Source: Pseudomonas sp. PB120
GTDB taxonomy: Bacteria > Pseudomonadota > Gammaproteobacteria > Pseudomonadales > Pseudomonadaceae
Direction of reading: 5' to 3'
Assembly: GCF_009761815.1 (NCBI RefSeq)
Contig: NZ_RWIN01000051.1
Coordinates: forward strand, 124,001-188,000
Length of the DNA stretch: 64,000 nt
The position numbers and the translations under genes were made by a program. Below, one piece after another: positions 18,722 to 26,316 of this stretch (its first letter is position 1; every line of letters starts with the position of its first letter). The notes beneath the pieces are model-generated. The model was not told the DNA's origin, did no database searches, and was given only the letters and a program-made list of their open reading frames with translations.

Positions 18722-19704
18722 GCCCAGGTACCTAAGTCGATTGAGGAGTACGTCGATTTAATTTCGATGATCGGCTCGTATCGAATAGCGAGTACGTACT
18801 CACTCAGGTCTGTGCTGCTCCCTGCTAGCCCCTCGATGTATTGTTGCTGGGACTTTTGGAACGTTGGCGATGAGTTAGGAACGGGGCTCAGCGTTTTGAT
18901 GGTCACCTGTGTTCGTTCGTCCAGCAGTTCATACTTGCGAAGGATGTCAATGAGGTAGGTGAACTCGTGGGTCGTTTCTCCCTTCCTAGAGTAGAAGACC
19001 ACAATTTTTCGTTCGGCCTTTCCCTTGGGATCTCGGGCTTCGAGGATGATCACAGGAGAGGTCAAGGTCTCAAGCGTTGCGCCTTTTGCTTTTTTCACCT
19101 GAAGGTTGGCTTTACGCACTAATTGCGGATGGTAGAACGAGCAGTACTCCGGCCCAGGCAGCTCCGGATTCCGTTTGCCTCTCATTCTCTGGATCTCGTG
19201 GCTGACATTGTCGAGCCAGAAAATTTCTTTGGGCCCAAGGACGAAGAGCTTTTTGCCCTTAGGCAGATGCAGGCTCTCATTGGCAACAAAGGTCAGCGTG
19301 GTGTTGAAGTCTGCATCGTATTCGCCGTCATGGTTGTAGACGAAAAGCAGTCCGCAGATCGAATAGGTCACATCGTCATGCGCGTGCTTGTCTTGCCATT
19401 CAGCGCTCTTGTCCGCACACGCGGTTTGCTTCCCCAAGCTAATCAATGCGGATTTAATGGCTGGTGACTTGATCGACCCCTTTGCGTAGCTCTTCAGGTC
19501 GCAATGCACGTAGGTACGCTTCGCTGAATAGGGCTCATCGTAGTAGTAGACAACATCACAGGGGTGCGTAGTAACACCGTGTTCCTCTGTTGCCTCACAA
19601 GGCCAATCGTGGTTCGTCGGGCCGATCCTATCCCAGAAGAACTCTGCAAAAAGCTCGCTGGCCAGGATTTCGGCTTGCCTGGCGATGTTGTCATTTTCAG
19701 CCAC
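18718..19704 (-). CDS. cassette gene A: putative PD-(D/E)xK-fold nuclease, 328 aa
   Basis: I do not recognise a named family, but the N-terminal 80 residues have the layout of a PD-(D/E)xK nuclease core. There is a helix with an acidic residue (ASELFAEFFWDRIG, E21), then HPCD with D50 starting a strand (CDVVYYYD), then YVHCDLKSYAK with D69-L-K71. A later strand GLLFVYNHDGEYD and C-terminal strands PVIILEARDP and KIVVFYSRKGE suggest a larger mixed fold. It has no signal peptide. It is the first gene of a three-gene unit whose overlaps imply a complex. The low G+C and position at a disrupted chromosomal gene suggest horizontal transfer. A defence nuclease is the leading hypothesis; another (D/E)xK hydrolase or a chance motif is possible. 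Confidence 0.82.
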   Translation of the reverse strand: MAENDNIARQAEILASELFAEFFWDRIGPTNHDWPCEATEEHGVTTHPCDVVYYYDEPYSAKRTYVHCDLKSYAKGSIKSPAIKSALISLGKQTACADKSAEWQDKHAHDDVTYSICGLLFVYNHDGEYDADFNTTLTFVANESLHLPKGKKLFVLGPKEIFWLDNVSHEIQRMRGKRNPELPGPEYCSFYHPQLVRKANLQVKKAKGATLETLTSPVIILEARDPKGKAERKIVVFYSRKGETTHEFTYLIDILRKYELLDERTQVTIKTLSPVPNSSPTFQKSQQQYIEGLAGSSTDLSEYVLAIRYEPIIEIKSTYSSIDLGTWA

Positions 19705-19911
19705 GTACTCAGTGTCCTTTTTAGTGTTGGCAGTGTGTTGTTACGAGTGCTTCGATGGAGTGCTAGGTACGCCGTGGTCAGGTCAGGATGACCCTCTGGA
19801 GCTGGTCAACGCATATGGTAAGCAGGTAACCCTCAAGCCCCTCTGGCACGCCCTTATCGCTTGGAGTCGCCTCCAAATAATTTTTGCCTGATATTAGCAC
19901 CGGGTTCAGCT
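19705..19911. promoter_or_regulatory. upstream region of the accessory cassette
   Basis: These 207 bases precede gene A and should contain the promoter of the three-gene unit. No regulator gene, strong palindrome or clear -35/-10 pair stands out to me, so constitutive or host-regulated expression cannot be told apart. Confidence 0.35.
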
Positions 19912-19941
19912 TTTAATGACTCAGGTTCAAAATCTAATGAA
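19912..19941 (+). repeat. right flanking pair of TnTAATGA repeats
   Basis: TTTAATGAC (19912-19920) and TCTAATGAA (19933-19941) are 21 bases apart, as in the left flank at 16610-16639 and in the same orientation. The right member overlaps the premature end of a truncated response-regulator frame, placing the junction between acquired and ancestral DNA here. Confidence 0.4.
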
Positions 19942-20035
19942 TCTCTATGCCATAACTCTCAAGCAGGTATTGGGTCGCCCGGAGCTGAAAAGGATGATCT
20001 TCCACCAGCAAGATGCGCAGATCGTCGTTGAACAT
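19934..20035 (-). pseudogene. truncated response regulator (first 33 codons of a receiver domain)
   Basis: Read on the minus strand from ATG 20035, the frame gives LRILLVEDHPFQLRATQYLL, the unmistakable first strand and helix of a CheY-like receiver. Its paired acidic residues (E12, D13) belong to the Mg2+ site. It then runs into a stop at 19934-19936 after SYGIEIH. A receiver domain needs about 120 residues, so the phosphoacceptor aspartate and any output domain are missing. The break coincides with the TCTAATGA repeat at the cassette edge. I find no C-terminal remainder on the other flank, so the insertion probably came with a deletion. Confidence 0.75.
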
Positions 20036-20172
20036 TGGATTGGTCACTCTTCGTCGGTCGATCAGGGGAAGATGACATTATTTCGTGAGAGCACCGAGCA
20101 ATCGGTCAGTTTACTCAGCGTGAGGTGTAGGGGAATTCAGCGCTGGCCGAGAGTAATTGTCTGTTTGATGAG

Positions 20173-20207
20173 TGATCGGCCATTTCACGCTGCGTAATGG
20201 CCGATCA
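20173..20207 (-). terminator. hairpin downstream of dgt
   Basis: TGATCGGCCATT (20173-20184) and AATGGCCGATCA (20196-20207) form a perfect 12-base-pair stem around an 11-base loop. It lies 10 bases past the dgt stop. The T tract is poor on both sides, so it may be a Rho-independent terminator of moderate strength or an RNA-stabilising hairpin. Confidence 0.6.
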
Positions 20208-20217
20208 GCTGTTTTCA

Positions 20218-21546
20218 TCAGTGGCTGGAACGCCCCGTCATTTCCAGTGCCATTTGACTGGCGTAACTGTCGGTCATGCCCGCGATGAAGTCGATCATCC
20301 GCAGAAATGATGTGTGCAAAGGGCCGTGAGGATCGGGCGCATTGTTTCCCAAAAGGTCGAGAATGCGACGGCTCTTGAAGGACGGTGTTCGACCGTTGTG
20401 CTGTTCCAGTGCCGCCCCGCAGAAAGCGTTCAGCAAAATTTCCAGCGTGGTGTAGGCACCGATTTCATGTAGGGTCTTGCGCTTGTCCTGGAAGATTTTT
20501 TTGCGTGCCATGTCCTTCGCATTCAATACGCAGCGCTTGGCGGGACCGTGCATGTGCTCCACCAGATCGCCGGGCAGCGTACCCGCCAGCAATGCGTCCT
20601 GTTGCTCGACGAAAGCGCGCGCTGCGGCATTGGTCAGGTGTTCGATGGCTTTGCCGCGCAAAATCGCCAGTTTGCGCCGGCGGGAATCTTCAGGTCCTAG
20701 CAGACGGTAGGTTTCCGGGAGATCGTCGCCCACCAGATCAAGCAACAGCGACTCGACTTCGGCGTACTCCAGCAACTCCATTTCCAGGCCGTCTTCCAGA
20801 TCGATGAGCGCATAGCAAATGTCATCGGCGGCCTCCATCAGGTACACCAGCGGGTGGCGTGCCCATCGCTGTTCCTCAAGTTGCGGCAGACCCAGTTTCA
20901 GGGCGATCTGCTCCAGCAACGGCAGCTCACTCTGGTAGCAGCCGAACTTGTGCTTCTTGTAGCCCAGCGAGTCGGCGTGTTTGGCGGTCCACGGATACTT
21001 CAGATAAGTGCCCAAGGTGGCGTAGGTCAGCCGGGTGCCCCCGTCGAACTGGTGATATTCCAGCTGGGTGAGCACGCGAAAGCCCTGGGCATTGCCTTCA
21101 AAGTTGAGGAAGTCATTGCGTTCGGCCTCGCTCATCGCGTCCAGCCAGCCACGACCTGCAGCTTGCTGAAACCAGTGACGGATCGCGTCTTCGCCGGAGT
21201 GTCCGAACGGTGGATTGCCGATGTCATGCGCCAGGCAGGCCGATTGCACGACCATGCCCAGGTCGCTGGGTTCACACCAGTCTGGCAGTGCGCTGCGGAT
21301 TGTTTCGCCGACACGCATGCCCAGTGATCGGCCGACGCAGCTGACTTCCAGCGAGTGGGTCAGGCGCGTGTGGATGTGATCGTTACTGGTGACCGGATGG
21401 ACCTGGGTCTTACGCCCGAGGCGACGAAACGCGCCTGAGAAAATAATGCGGTCGTGGTCTTTGTGAAAAGGACTGCGGCCGAGCTCTTCCGGGCTGTGCA
21501 CAGGCTTTCCGAGGCGTTCGCGGGTAAGCAGGGTTTGCCAATCCAA
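20218..21546 (-). CDS. dgt: deoxyguanosinetriphosphate triphosphohydrolase (dGTPase)
   Basis: The 442-residue protein is an HD-domain dNTP triphosphohydrolase, which hydrolyses dGTP (and often other dNTPs) to deoxynucleoside plus triphosphate. [11 protein letters not shown] (about residue 57) gives the first metal histidine, [15 protein letters not shown] (about 110) the HD pair and the downstream helix. The sequence begins [12 protein letters not shown] and [20 protein letters not shown] as in Pseudomonas Dgt. The start is a TTG at 21546 with GGAG upstream; no ATG fits. It is probably housekeeping. Some dGTPases act in phage defence, but nothing couples this gene to the neighbouring cassette. 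Confidence 0.95.
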   Translation of the reverse strand: MDWQTLLTRERLGKPVHSPEELGRSPFHKDHDRIIFSGAFRRLGRKTQVHPVTSNDHIHTRLTHSLEVSCVGRSLGMRVGETIRSALPDWCEPSDLGMVVQSACLAHDIGNPPFGHSGEDAIRHWFQQAAGRGWLDAMSEAERNDFLNFEGNAQGFRVLTQLEYHQFDGGTRLTYATLGTYLKYPWTAKHADSLGYKKHKFGCYQSELPLLEQIALKLGLPQLEEQRWARHPLVYLMEAADDICYALIDLEDGLEMELLEYAEVESLLLDLVGDDLPETYRLLGPEDSRRRKLAILRGKAIEHLTNAAARAFVEQQDALLAGTLPGDLVEHMHGPAKRCVLNAKDMARKKIFQDKRKTLHEIGAYTTLEILLNAFCGAALEQHNGRTPSFKSRRILDLLGNNAPDPHGPLHTSFLRMIDFIAGMTDSYASQMALEMTGRSSH

Positions 21547-21615
21547 GGCTGATTCACTCCGTCAGGTGGACTAATTCCTTACTTTCCCGGTTCACGTCAT
21601 GACCTGCAAGCGGAA

Positions 21616-22779
21616 CTACAGACCGGCAGCGTCTATGTCGATGAGCAACAGGCGTTCGCCATTGTCGAAAAATTGGCCGGCAGTCAGGCAATACTGGTTG
21701 CTGGTGGCATCCCGGTACGTGTTGGAGAGTGTCAATCGGCGCTCCTCCCAGCCTTCGGCCAACAGGTGATAAAAGTACGGGCGCCATGACCAGTTGTGGC
21801 CGAGGTAGCGGTTATCGGATTCCCAGCCGTTATTGCGCCATTCGAGGTTTGGCGTCAGTTGCGTGCCGTGGCGGTCGCATTGATAGAAGCGTAACAGCCA
21901 TGGAAAGGCGTCCAGCTGCGGCAAGGCGCTGAGTGGGGCGCGGGCCTGCGCCCAGGCTTGCAGGATCGACATCAGCTCGCTGAGCTGCTGGCGCATGACC
22001 ATCAGGCGACCGCGCTCTGCGAGTTTTTGGTGAACGTAGCGCTGGCGCAGTTGACCGAAGCGCTCGACAAAGGCATCGGTGGCAAAAAAATCAGCCTGCG
22101 CCCTGGCAAATAGAAAGCCCTGCACGTAGCGCGAACCGCACTCGAGGGCAAAATTCAGTTGAGCGTCCGTTTCCACCCCTTCGGCAATGATCCAGCACCC
22201 GGTTTTCTCCGCCATCTGTGCCAGGGCCTTGACCACATCGCTGCTCGGTCCTCCCAAGGCGGCCGCTTGAAACAGTCGCATGTCGAGCTTGAGGATATCG
22301 GGTTGCAGCGCCAGGACACGGTCGAGCTGTGAATAACCCGCGCCGAAATCATCGATGGCAATCCGCGCACCCGCTTGCCTGTAACGCGCCACCACGTTTG
22401 CAAGACGTTGTATGTCGCCGCCCAGTTCGGTGATCTCGAAGACGATGCGCTGCGGATCGACCCCATGCATGGCCAACTGCTTGAGGCTGGGCAGTGCCTG
22501 GTCCGGGCGTAAGCGACTGATCCAGCGCGGGGACATGTTGAGGCTGAGGAACCAGTCCGCTGGCGCTTCATGGAAGCGGCTCAGGGCATGCTCGCGAATC
22601 TGGCGATCCAGACGACGCAGCGCAATGGCGGGTGTTCGCGGGTCGGCAAACAGGGGGCCCACCGAAGCCAATTGGCCATCGGCCTGACGCAGTCGCCCCA
22701 ATGCCTCGACCCCGGCGATACGGCCGGTGGCGGTGTCGATGAACGGTTGAAAGCAGGCGAGCGGTTGCCCGTCGATCAC
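21616..22779 (-). CDS. EAL-domain cyclic-di-GMP phosphodiesterase
   Basis: This 387-residue cytoplasmic protein has an N-terminal EAL domain (about 1-245) and a C-terminal segment of about 140 residues rich in Trp and Arg that I do not recognise. The signature is intact: VEALGRL near residue 24, FEITELGG, IDDFGAGYSQLDRVLALQPD with the metal-binding DD pair, LKLDM, IIAEGVE, and QGFLFARAQ. It should therefore hydrolyse c-di-GMP to pGpG. There is no membrane segment or receiver domain. The start is GTG 22779 preceded by AAGGAGG. It is monocistronic between dgt and the YqjE-type operon. Confidence 0.9.
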   Translation of the reverse strand: MIDGQPLACFQPFIDTATGRIAGVEALGRLRQADGQLASVGPLFADPRTPAIALRRLDRQIREHALSRFHEAPADWFLSLNMSPRWISRLRPDQALPSLKQLAMHGVDPQRIVFEITELGGDIQRLANVVARYRQAGARIAIDDFGAGYSQLDRVLALQPDILKLDMRLFQAAALGGPSSDVVKALAQMAEKTGCWIIAEGVETDAQLNFALECGSRYVQGFLFARAQADFFATDAFVERFGQLRQRYVHQKLAERGRLMVMRQQLSELMSILQAWAQARAPLSALPQLDAFPWLLRFYQCDRHGTQLTPNLEWRNNGWESDNRYLGHNWSWRPYFYHLLAEGWEERRLTLSNTYRDATSNQYCLTAGQFFDNGERLLLIDIDAAGL

Positions 22780-22840
22780 GAGGCCTCCTTAGTAGATCTT
22801 GTTTTTGGATGAACCTGGTGGCCGGGTAGGCACGCAGGGT

Positions 22841-22864
22841 TGAACCTCTCGATAAAGAGGTTCA
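22841..22864 (-). terminator. hairpin after the YqjD/YqjE-like operon
   Basis: TGAACCTCT and AGAGGTTCA form a nine-base-pair stem with a six-base loop, extendable by flanking G and C pairs. It lies just beyond the stop of the 113-residue gene. No T tract is present, so termination is only plausible. Confidence 0.4.
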
Positions 22865-22902
22865 TCCCGGTGATGTTGCAAGAATGCAGCCAGATAAGGG
22901 TG

Positions 22903-23244
22903 TTACGGTTTGCGCGAAGAACCTTGCAGGACCAGCTTGATCAGCGGCCCCAGCGTGGTGCCCAGGCGGACCAGTCGGGTCAGGCTGCTGACGCCACCAT
23001 TCTTGGCGCCCTTGCCGGTCATGAAGCCGAGCAAGGTGACCGCCGCCATGCCCCAGAGTGGCGCATGCTTGATGCCGAAACCGTCTTGCAGGTTTTGCGT
23101 CATCCCGCGAACACGCTGCAAGGGTTGCAGCAGTTGCGCGGATTCGTGGCGGATTTCCTGGCGATGCATTTCCATGCGCAGGCGGATCAGCGCCTTGCGC
23201 ATTTCTGTGCGCGAGCTGTTGTGAGGCAGTTCAGGCAGGCTCAT
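22903..23244 (-). CDS. conserved membrane-associated protein of the YqjD-YqjE-type operon
   Basis: The 113-residue basic protein has a charged N-terminal helix (RKALIRLRMEMHRQEIRHES), a short hydrophobic segment (APLWGMAAVTLLGFMTG, about 61-77) and another near the C-terminus. I cannot name a family, but its position as third gene after a DUF883 (ElaB/YqjD) protein and a YqjE-like protein corresponds to the yqjK position of enterobacteria. It probably works at the inner membrane with them. Its start overlaps the previous stop (ATGA). Confidence 0.75.
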   Translation of the reverse strand: MSLPELPHNSSRTEMRKALIRLRMEMHRQEIRHESAQLLQPLQRVRGMTQNLQDGFGIKHAPLWGMAAVTLLGFMTGKGAKNGGVSSLTRLVRLGTTLGPLIKLVLQGSSRKP

Positions 23245-23630
23245 GGCAACAGGCGCTCCCGATCATTGGCCAGTTCTTCCAGCGTGCCGTGGAAAGGCGA
23301 GGATTCATCGAAGATTGCCGCTCGCAAGCGCATCCCGCAGAAGACGCAGGCCAGGGTATAGAACACGCAGAGACTGATAATGGCCGGCAGGCGATAGGTG
23401 TCCCAAAACAGGATCAACACCAGCGTCGACAACCCCACCAGCAACAGCAAGGCAAACACCAGTGCCAGGCCTGCAAACAGCAACAGGCTCACGGTGCGGG
23501 CTTTTTGTTCCTGCAATTCAATACCGAACAGTTCGACATGACTGTGCAGCAGTCCGAGAAATGCGGCACCCAGGCGCCGCGGTGAGGAGCTTGGGCCCGT
23601 CGCGGACGAGCCGGATTCGCCGATCGCCAT
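23241..23630 (-). CDS. phage holin family-like membrane protein (YqjE-like)
   Basis: The 129-residue product has two strong transmembrane helices (VSLLLFAGLALVFALLLLVG and IISLCVFYTLACVFCGM) after an amphipathic N-terminus (LLHSHVELFGIELQEQKAR). It belongs to the YqjE / holin-superfamily group of bacterial inner-membrane proteins, which are not phage lysis genes in this context. I chose ATG 23630 (MAIGESGSS), two bases after the preceding gene's stop; a longer frame to 23699 would overlap it. The operon order DUF883, YqjE-like, YqjK-like is conserved in Proteobacteria and linked to envelope stress or stationary phase. Confidence 0.85.
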   Translation of the reverse strand: MAIGESGSSATGPSSSPRRLGAAFLGLLHSHVELFGIELQEQKARTVSLLLFAGLALVFALLLLVGLSTLVLILFWDTYRLPAIISLCVFYTLACVFCGMRLRAAIFDESSPFHGTLEELANDRERLLP

Positions 23631-23632
23631 AA

Positions 23633-23947
23633 TCAGCGCCGAGTCGCCAGCAGGCCAATCAGGAAACCCACGCCGGCCGCGATCCCGACCGATTGCCATG
23701 GGTTGGCCTGCACATAGTCTTCGGTGGCGGTCACGGCAGCCTTGCCGCGTTCGCGCAGAGAATCTTCGGTCAGCTTCAAGGTTTCCCGGGCCCGCAACAG
23801 GCTGTCGTGAATTTGCTCGCGCAACTCATCCGCCTGATCACCCGCCAATGTTGCGGTGTGCTCCAGCAACCGTTCAGTGTCGCTGACGAGCGTCTGAAAA
23901 TCGTTCATCAGGATTTCTTGAGCAGTCTTTGCCTTGATGCTGGCCAT
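23633..23947 (-). CDS. DUF883 family protein (ElaB/YqjD-like)
   Basis: The 104-residue protein has a long amphipathic helix (LVSDTERLLEHTATLAGDQA and on to RERGKAAVTATEDYVQANPW) and one C-terminal transmembrane helix (SVGIAAGVGFLIGLLATRR). This is the hallmark of ElaB/YqjD/YgaM tail-anchored proteins, which associate with stalled ribosomes at the inner membrane in E. coli. It is the first gene of a leftward three-gene operon. The GVGFLIGLLATRR ending is typical of the family. Confidence 0.9.
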   Translation of the reverse strand: MASIKAKTAQEILMNDFQTLVSDTERLLEHTATLAGDQADELREQIHDSLLRARETLKLTEDSLRERGKAAVTATEDYVQANPWQSVGIAAGVGFLIGLLATRR

Positions 23948-24115
23948 GGGTGATCTCCGTAAGTGGCTTCTGTTGCGTTCGAGTATGTGCCTTGCGCGAA
24001 GGTTCAGTACAAATCACTGGTACAACTTTTGCTATGTCGTGGTGCGTTAGTCCGTGCCATTGCGCTGTTGCTGGGCATGATTCGGGCAAAACCTTATCTC
24101 AAATAATGAAAACTC

Positions 24116-24140
24116 GCGCAAAGGTTCCAACCTTGTGCGC
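24116..24140. repeat. imperfect palindrome upstream of the ammonium transporter
   Basis: GCGCAAAGGTT and AACCTTGTGCGC face each other around two bases, with one unpaired base. It lies about 50 bases upstream of the sigma-54-like -24 element and could be an activator site, for example NtrC. It does not match the NtrC consensus closely. Confidence 0.35.
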
Positions 24141-24186
24141 CAAAGCGGCACGCCGGATCAAGGTCCTGGTCCGGGGCGGATGCAAC

Positions 24187-24202
24187 TTGGTGCATGAATT
24201 GT
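24187..24202 (+). promoter_or_regulatory. sigma-54-like promoter of the ammonium transporter gene
   Basis: TTGG, ten bases, then GT reproduces the -24/-12 spacing of RpoN promoters (TTGGTGCATGAATTGT). The -24 GG is intact, while the -12 GC is GT. The start codon is 50 bases downstream. Ammonium transporters are commonly under NtrC/RpoN control, which makes this plausible. Confidence 0.4.
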
Positions 24203-24251
24203 CTGCGCGAACTGCTTTGGTGCTTTTTTAGCCTTCAGGTCTGCCAATCCC

Positions 24252-25460
24252 ATGGAAAATCTGCAAAGCGCTGTGGACAGTCTGGTCCATAGCTCCAATA
24301 CGTTGTTCATTTTGATCGGCGCAGTCATGGTACTGGCCATGCACGCCGGTTTTGCCTTCCTCGAAGTCGGCACGGTTCGGCAAAAGAACCAGGTCAACGC
24401 CTTGTCGAAGATCCTCAGCGACTTCGCCATTTCGACCTTGGCCTACTTCTTTATAGGCTATTGGATTTCCTACGGGGTGACCTTCATGCACCCGGCGGCT
24501 GTGATCAATGCCGATCATGGCTACGGGCTGGTGAAGTTTTTCTTCCTGCTGACCTTCGCGGCGGCGATCCCGGCGATCATCTCCGGCGGCATCGCCGAGC
24601 GTGCGCGATTTGTGCCTCAATTGTGCGCGACGGCATTGATCGTGGCGTTCATCTATCCTTTCTTCGAAGGCATGATCTGGAACGGCAATTTCGGCTTGCA
24701 AGCCTGGTTGCTGGAACACTTCGGTGCCAGCTTCCATGATTTCGCCGGGTCGGTTGTGGTCCACGCCATGGGCGGCTGGCTGGCGTTGGCGGCGGTGTTG
24801 CTGCTCGGGCCTCGGCAAGGTCGCTATAGGGAGGGGAGGCTGGTGGCGTTCGCACCGTCGAGCATTCCTTTCCTGGCGTTGGGGTCGTGGATCCTAATCG
24901 TTGGCTGGTTTGGCTTCAACGTGATGAGCGCGCAAACATTGCAGGGGGTCAGTGGTCTGGTGGCGGTGAACTCGTTGATGGCCATGGTCGGTGGCACCGT
25001 GTCGGCGTTGATCGTCGGGCGCAATGACCCGGGCTTTCTGCACAACGGTCCGCTGGCCGGGTTGGTGGCGATCTGTGCCGGTTCCGACCTGATGCACCCG
25101 GTGGGCGCACTGATGACCGGCGCGATTGCCGGCGCACTGTTTGTCTGGTGCTTTACTGCCGCTCAGGGCAAATGGCATATCGATGACGTGCTGGGCGTTT
25201 GGCCGTTGCATGGCCTGTGCGGTGTCTGGGGCGGTATCGCCTGTGGCATCTTTGGCCAAAGCGCGTTGGGTGGCCTGGGCGGGGTGAGTCTGATCAGCCA
25301 GTTGATTGGCACTGCGCTCGGGGTGGTGGTGGCGTTCACCGGCGGATTGGCGGTGTACGGCGTGATCAAGGCATTTCATGGCCTGCGCCTAAGCCAGGAA
25401 GAAGAGTATTACGGTGCGGACTTGTCGTTGCACAAGATCGGCGCGGTCAGCCAGGACTAG
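24252..25460 (+). CDS. ammonium transporter (Amt family)
   Basis: The 402-residue integral membrane protein has about eleven hydrophobic helices and the Amt pore residues. The two conserved pore histidines are recognisable as H171 (SVVVHAMGGW) and H320 (VWPLHGLCGVWGG), and IISGGIAERARF near residue 110 is an Amt signature. It conducts ammonium/ammonia across the inner membrane. Unlike a classical amtB it is not next to glnK in the window. Its N-terminus begins directly with a periplasmic helix and no cleavable signal is evident. Confidence 0.92.
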   Translation: MENLQSAVDSLVHSSNTLFILIGAVMVLAMHAGFAFLEVGTVRQKNQVNALSKILSDFAISTLAYFFIGYWISYGVTFMHPAAVINADHGYGLVKFFFLLTFAAAIPAIISGGIAERARFVPQLCATALIVAFIYPFFEGMIWNGNFGLQAWLLEHFGASFHDFAGSVVVHAMGGWLALAAVLLLGPRQGRYREGRLVAFAPSSIPFLALGSWILIVGWFGFNVMSAQTLQGVSGLVAVNSLMAMVGGTVSALIVGRNDPGFLHNGPLAGLVAICAGSDLMHPVGALMTGAIAGALFVWCFTAAQGKWHIDDVLGVWPLHGLCGVWGGIACGIFGQSALGGLGGVSLISQLIGTALGVVVAFTGGLAVYGVIKAFHGLRLSQEEEYYGADLSLHKIGAVSQD

Positions 25461-25537
25461 CGTGGGCCCGACCACTGGCTCGACGGCCTTTGATCCCGGG
25501 CCTAGAATGAACGCTCAATTTATCGGGTCCGGTGGTC

Positions 25538-25774
25538 ATGCCTCCTGAATGTCAGCTGTTCGGCACCCTTGGTTGCCATCTCTGTGAAGTCGCCGAAGAA
25601 GAACTGATGCCCCTGGTGGAGCACGGTTTATTGGTTGAGCTGGTCGACATCGCTGAAAACGAAGCGTGGGTCGAAGCCTACGGTTTGCGGATTCCCGTAC
25701 TGCGACGTCTTGATACCGGGGCTGAGCTCGACTGGCCGTTCGATGCGGAACAGGTCGTGGCGTTCTTGCGCTGA
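25538..25774 (+). CDS. glutaredoxin family (DUF836-like) small thiol protein
   Basis: The 78-residue protein has a thioredoxin-like fold with an N-terminal CxxC pair in FGTLGCHLCEVAEEEL (residues about 12-15) and the cis-proline segment YGLRIPVLRR. These are hallmarks of DUF836/YruB-type glutaredoxin-like proteins. A redox or thiol-disulfide role in the cytoplasm is likely but the partner is unknown. I chose ATG 25538; GTG 25532 is in frame two codons earlier. Confidence 0.85.
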   Translation: MPPECQLFGTLGCHLCEVAEEELMPLVEHGLLVELVDIAENEAWVEAYGLRIPVLRRLDTGAELDWPFDAEQVVAFLR

Positions 25775-25834
25775 TCCCGCCCACCCGTCGCAGTCCTTCA
25801 CTCATGCATTGGCGCAAAACGGGTTAATCGGTTA

Positions 25835-25850
25835 CTGTATGTGTATACAG
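25835..25850 (+). promoter_or_regulatory. LexA (SOS) box
   Basis: CTGTATGTGTATACAG fits the LexA consensus CTG-N10-CAG with the preferred alternating TATA-like centre, and the flanks extend it to TTACTG...CAGTAA. It lies 75 bases upstream of the GTG start of the next rightward gene. This is a near-consensus site, so SOS repression of that gene is strongly suggested. Confidence 0.85.
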
Positions 25851-25924
25851 TAATTCTGATTGCCTGCCACGCTTCTTGTTTTCGGGTTTTGGGCGGGCAA
25901 TCCCGGACGTCAGAGGGATGAGCC

Positions 25925-26245
25925 GTGGTCAACGTCGAACAATTGAAGAACAGCGTGAACCGTATGTCGGCGGATGTGGTGCGCGAGGCTGTCCTCGAGT
26001 TGCGTCTGGATGGCTTGGTGACTGAAGGAAAAACCCCTTTCAACAAACTGCATTTCAATACCTGTTTTGCTGAAATAGAAGCCTTGTTCCAGCGCGCGGG
26101 CTATCACCGGCAGCTGGATGTCGTGGGTTATCAAGGGTTGTTGTACGCCCTGTACGACCCGGGTCGTTGGGAAGCGGTCGACGTGCTTCGCTGGCTCAAG
26201 GAATTCACCGAAGCGGCCGCGCGGACGCAGTCGATACGGGCTTGA
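25925..26245 (+). CDS. SOS-controlled protein of unknown function, 106 aa
   Basis: I do not recognise a characterised family. The soluble product is helix-rich: VEQLKNSVNRMSADVVREAV, then DGLVTEGKTPFNK, FAEIEALFQRAGYHRQLDVV, and a C-terminal VDVLRWLKEFTEAAAR helix. There is no membrane segment or enzymatic motif. The start is GTG 25925 with AGAGGG seven bases upstream. The strong LexA box 75 bases upstream is the key evidence that it belongs to the DNA-damage response. Pseudomonas SOS regulons are known to include several small uncharacterised genes. It is monocistronic, followed 71 bases later by the pseudouridine synthase gene. Confidence 0.85.
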   Translation: MVNVEQLKNSVNRMSADVVREAVLELRLDGLVTEGKTPFNKLHFNTCFAEIEALFQRAGYHRQLDVVGYQGLLYALYDPGRWEAVDVLRWLKEFTEAAARTQSIRA

Positions 26246-26316
26246 AGATTCTGTTCTAGGTTCGTTCCGGCCGCTGTTGGATAATGCCGTCCTGTATTGA
26301 CGGTCAGAGTTTTCGT

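Larger units (their letters stand above)
23948..24251. other. divergent intergenic region between yqjD-like and amt genes
   Basis: These 304 bases carry the promoters of both flanking units. An imperfect palindrome (24116-24140) and a sigma-54-like promoter (24187-24202) are annotated separately. No gene is supported. Confidence 0.5.

Noticed and set aside
20218-21546. dgt next to the accessory cassette as a dGTPase defence partner
   Set aside because: The gene is a standard housekeeping dgt with core-genome base composition and is separated from the cassette by a terminator hairpin and a broken response regulator.
23241-23630. Phage holin, hence a prophage remnant
   Set aside because: The gene lies in a conserved yqjD-yqjE-yqjK-type operon and no phage genes are near; the holin label is only a superfamily name.
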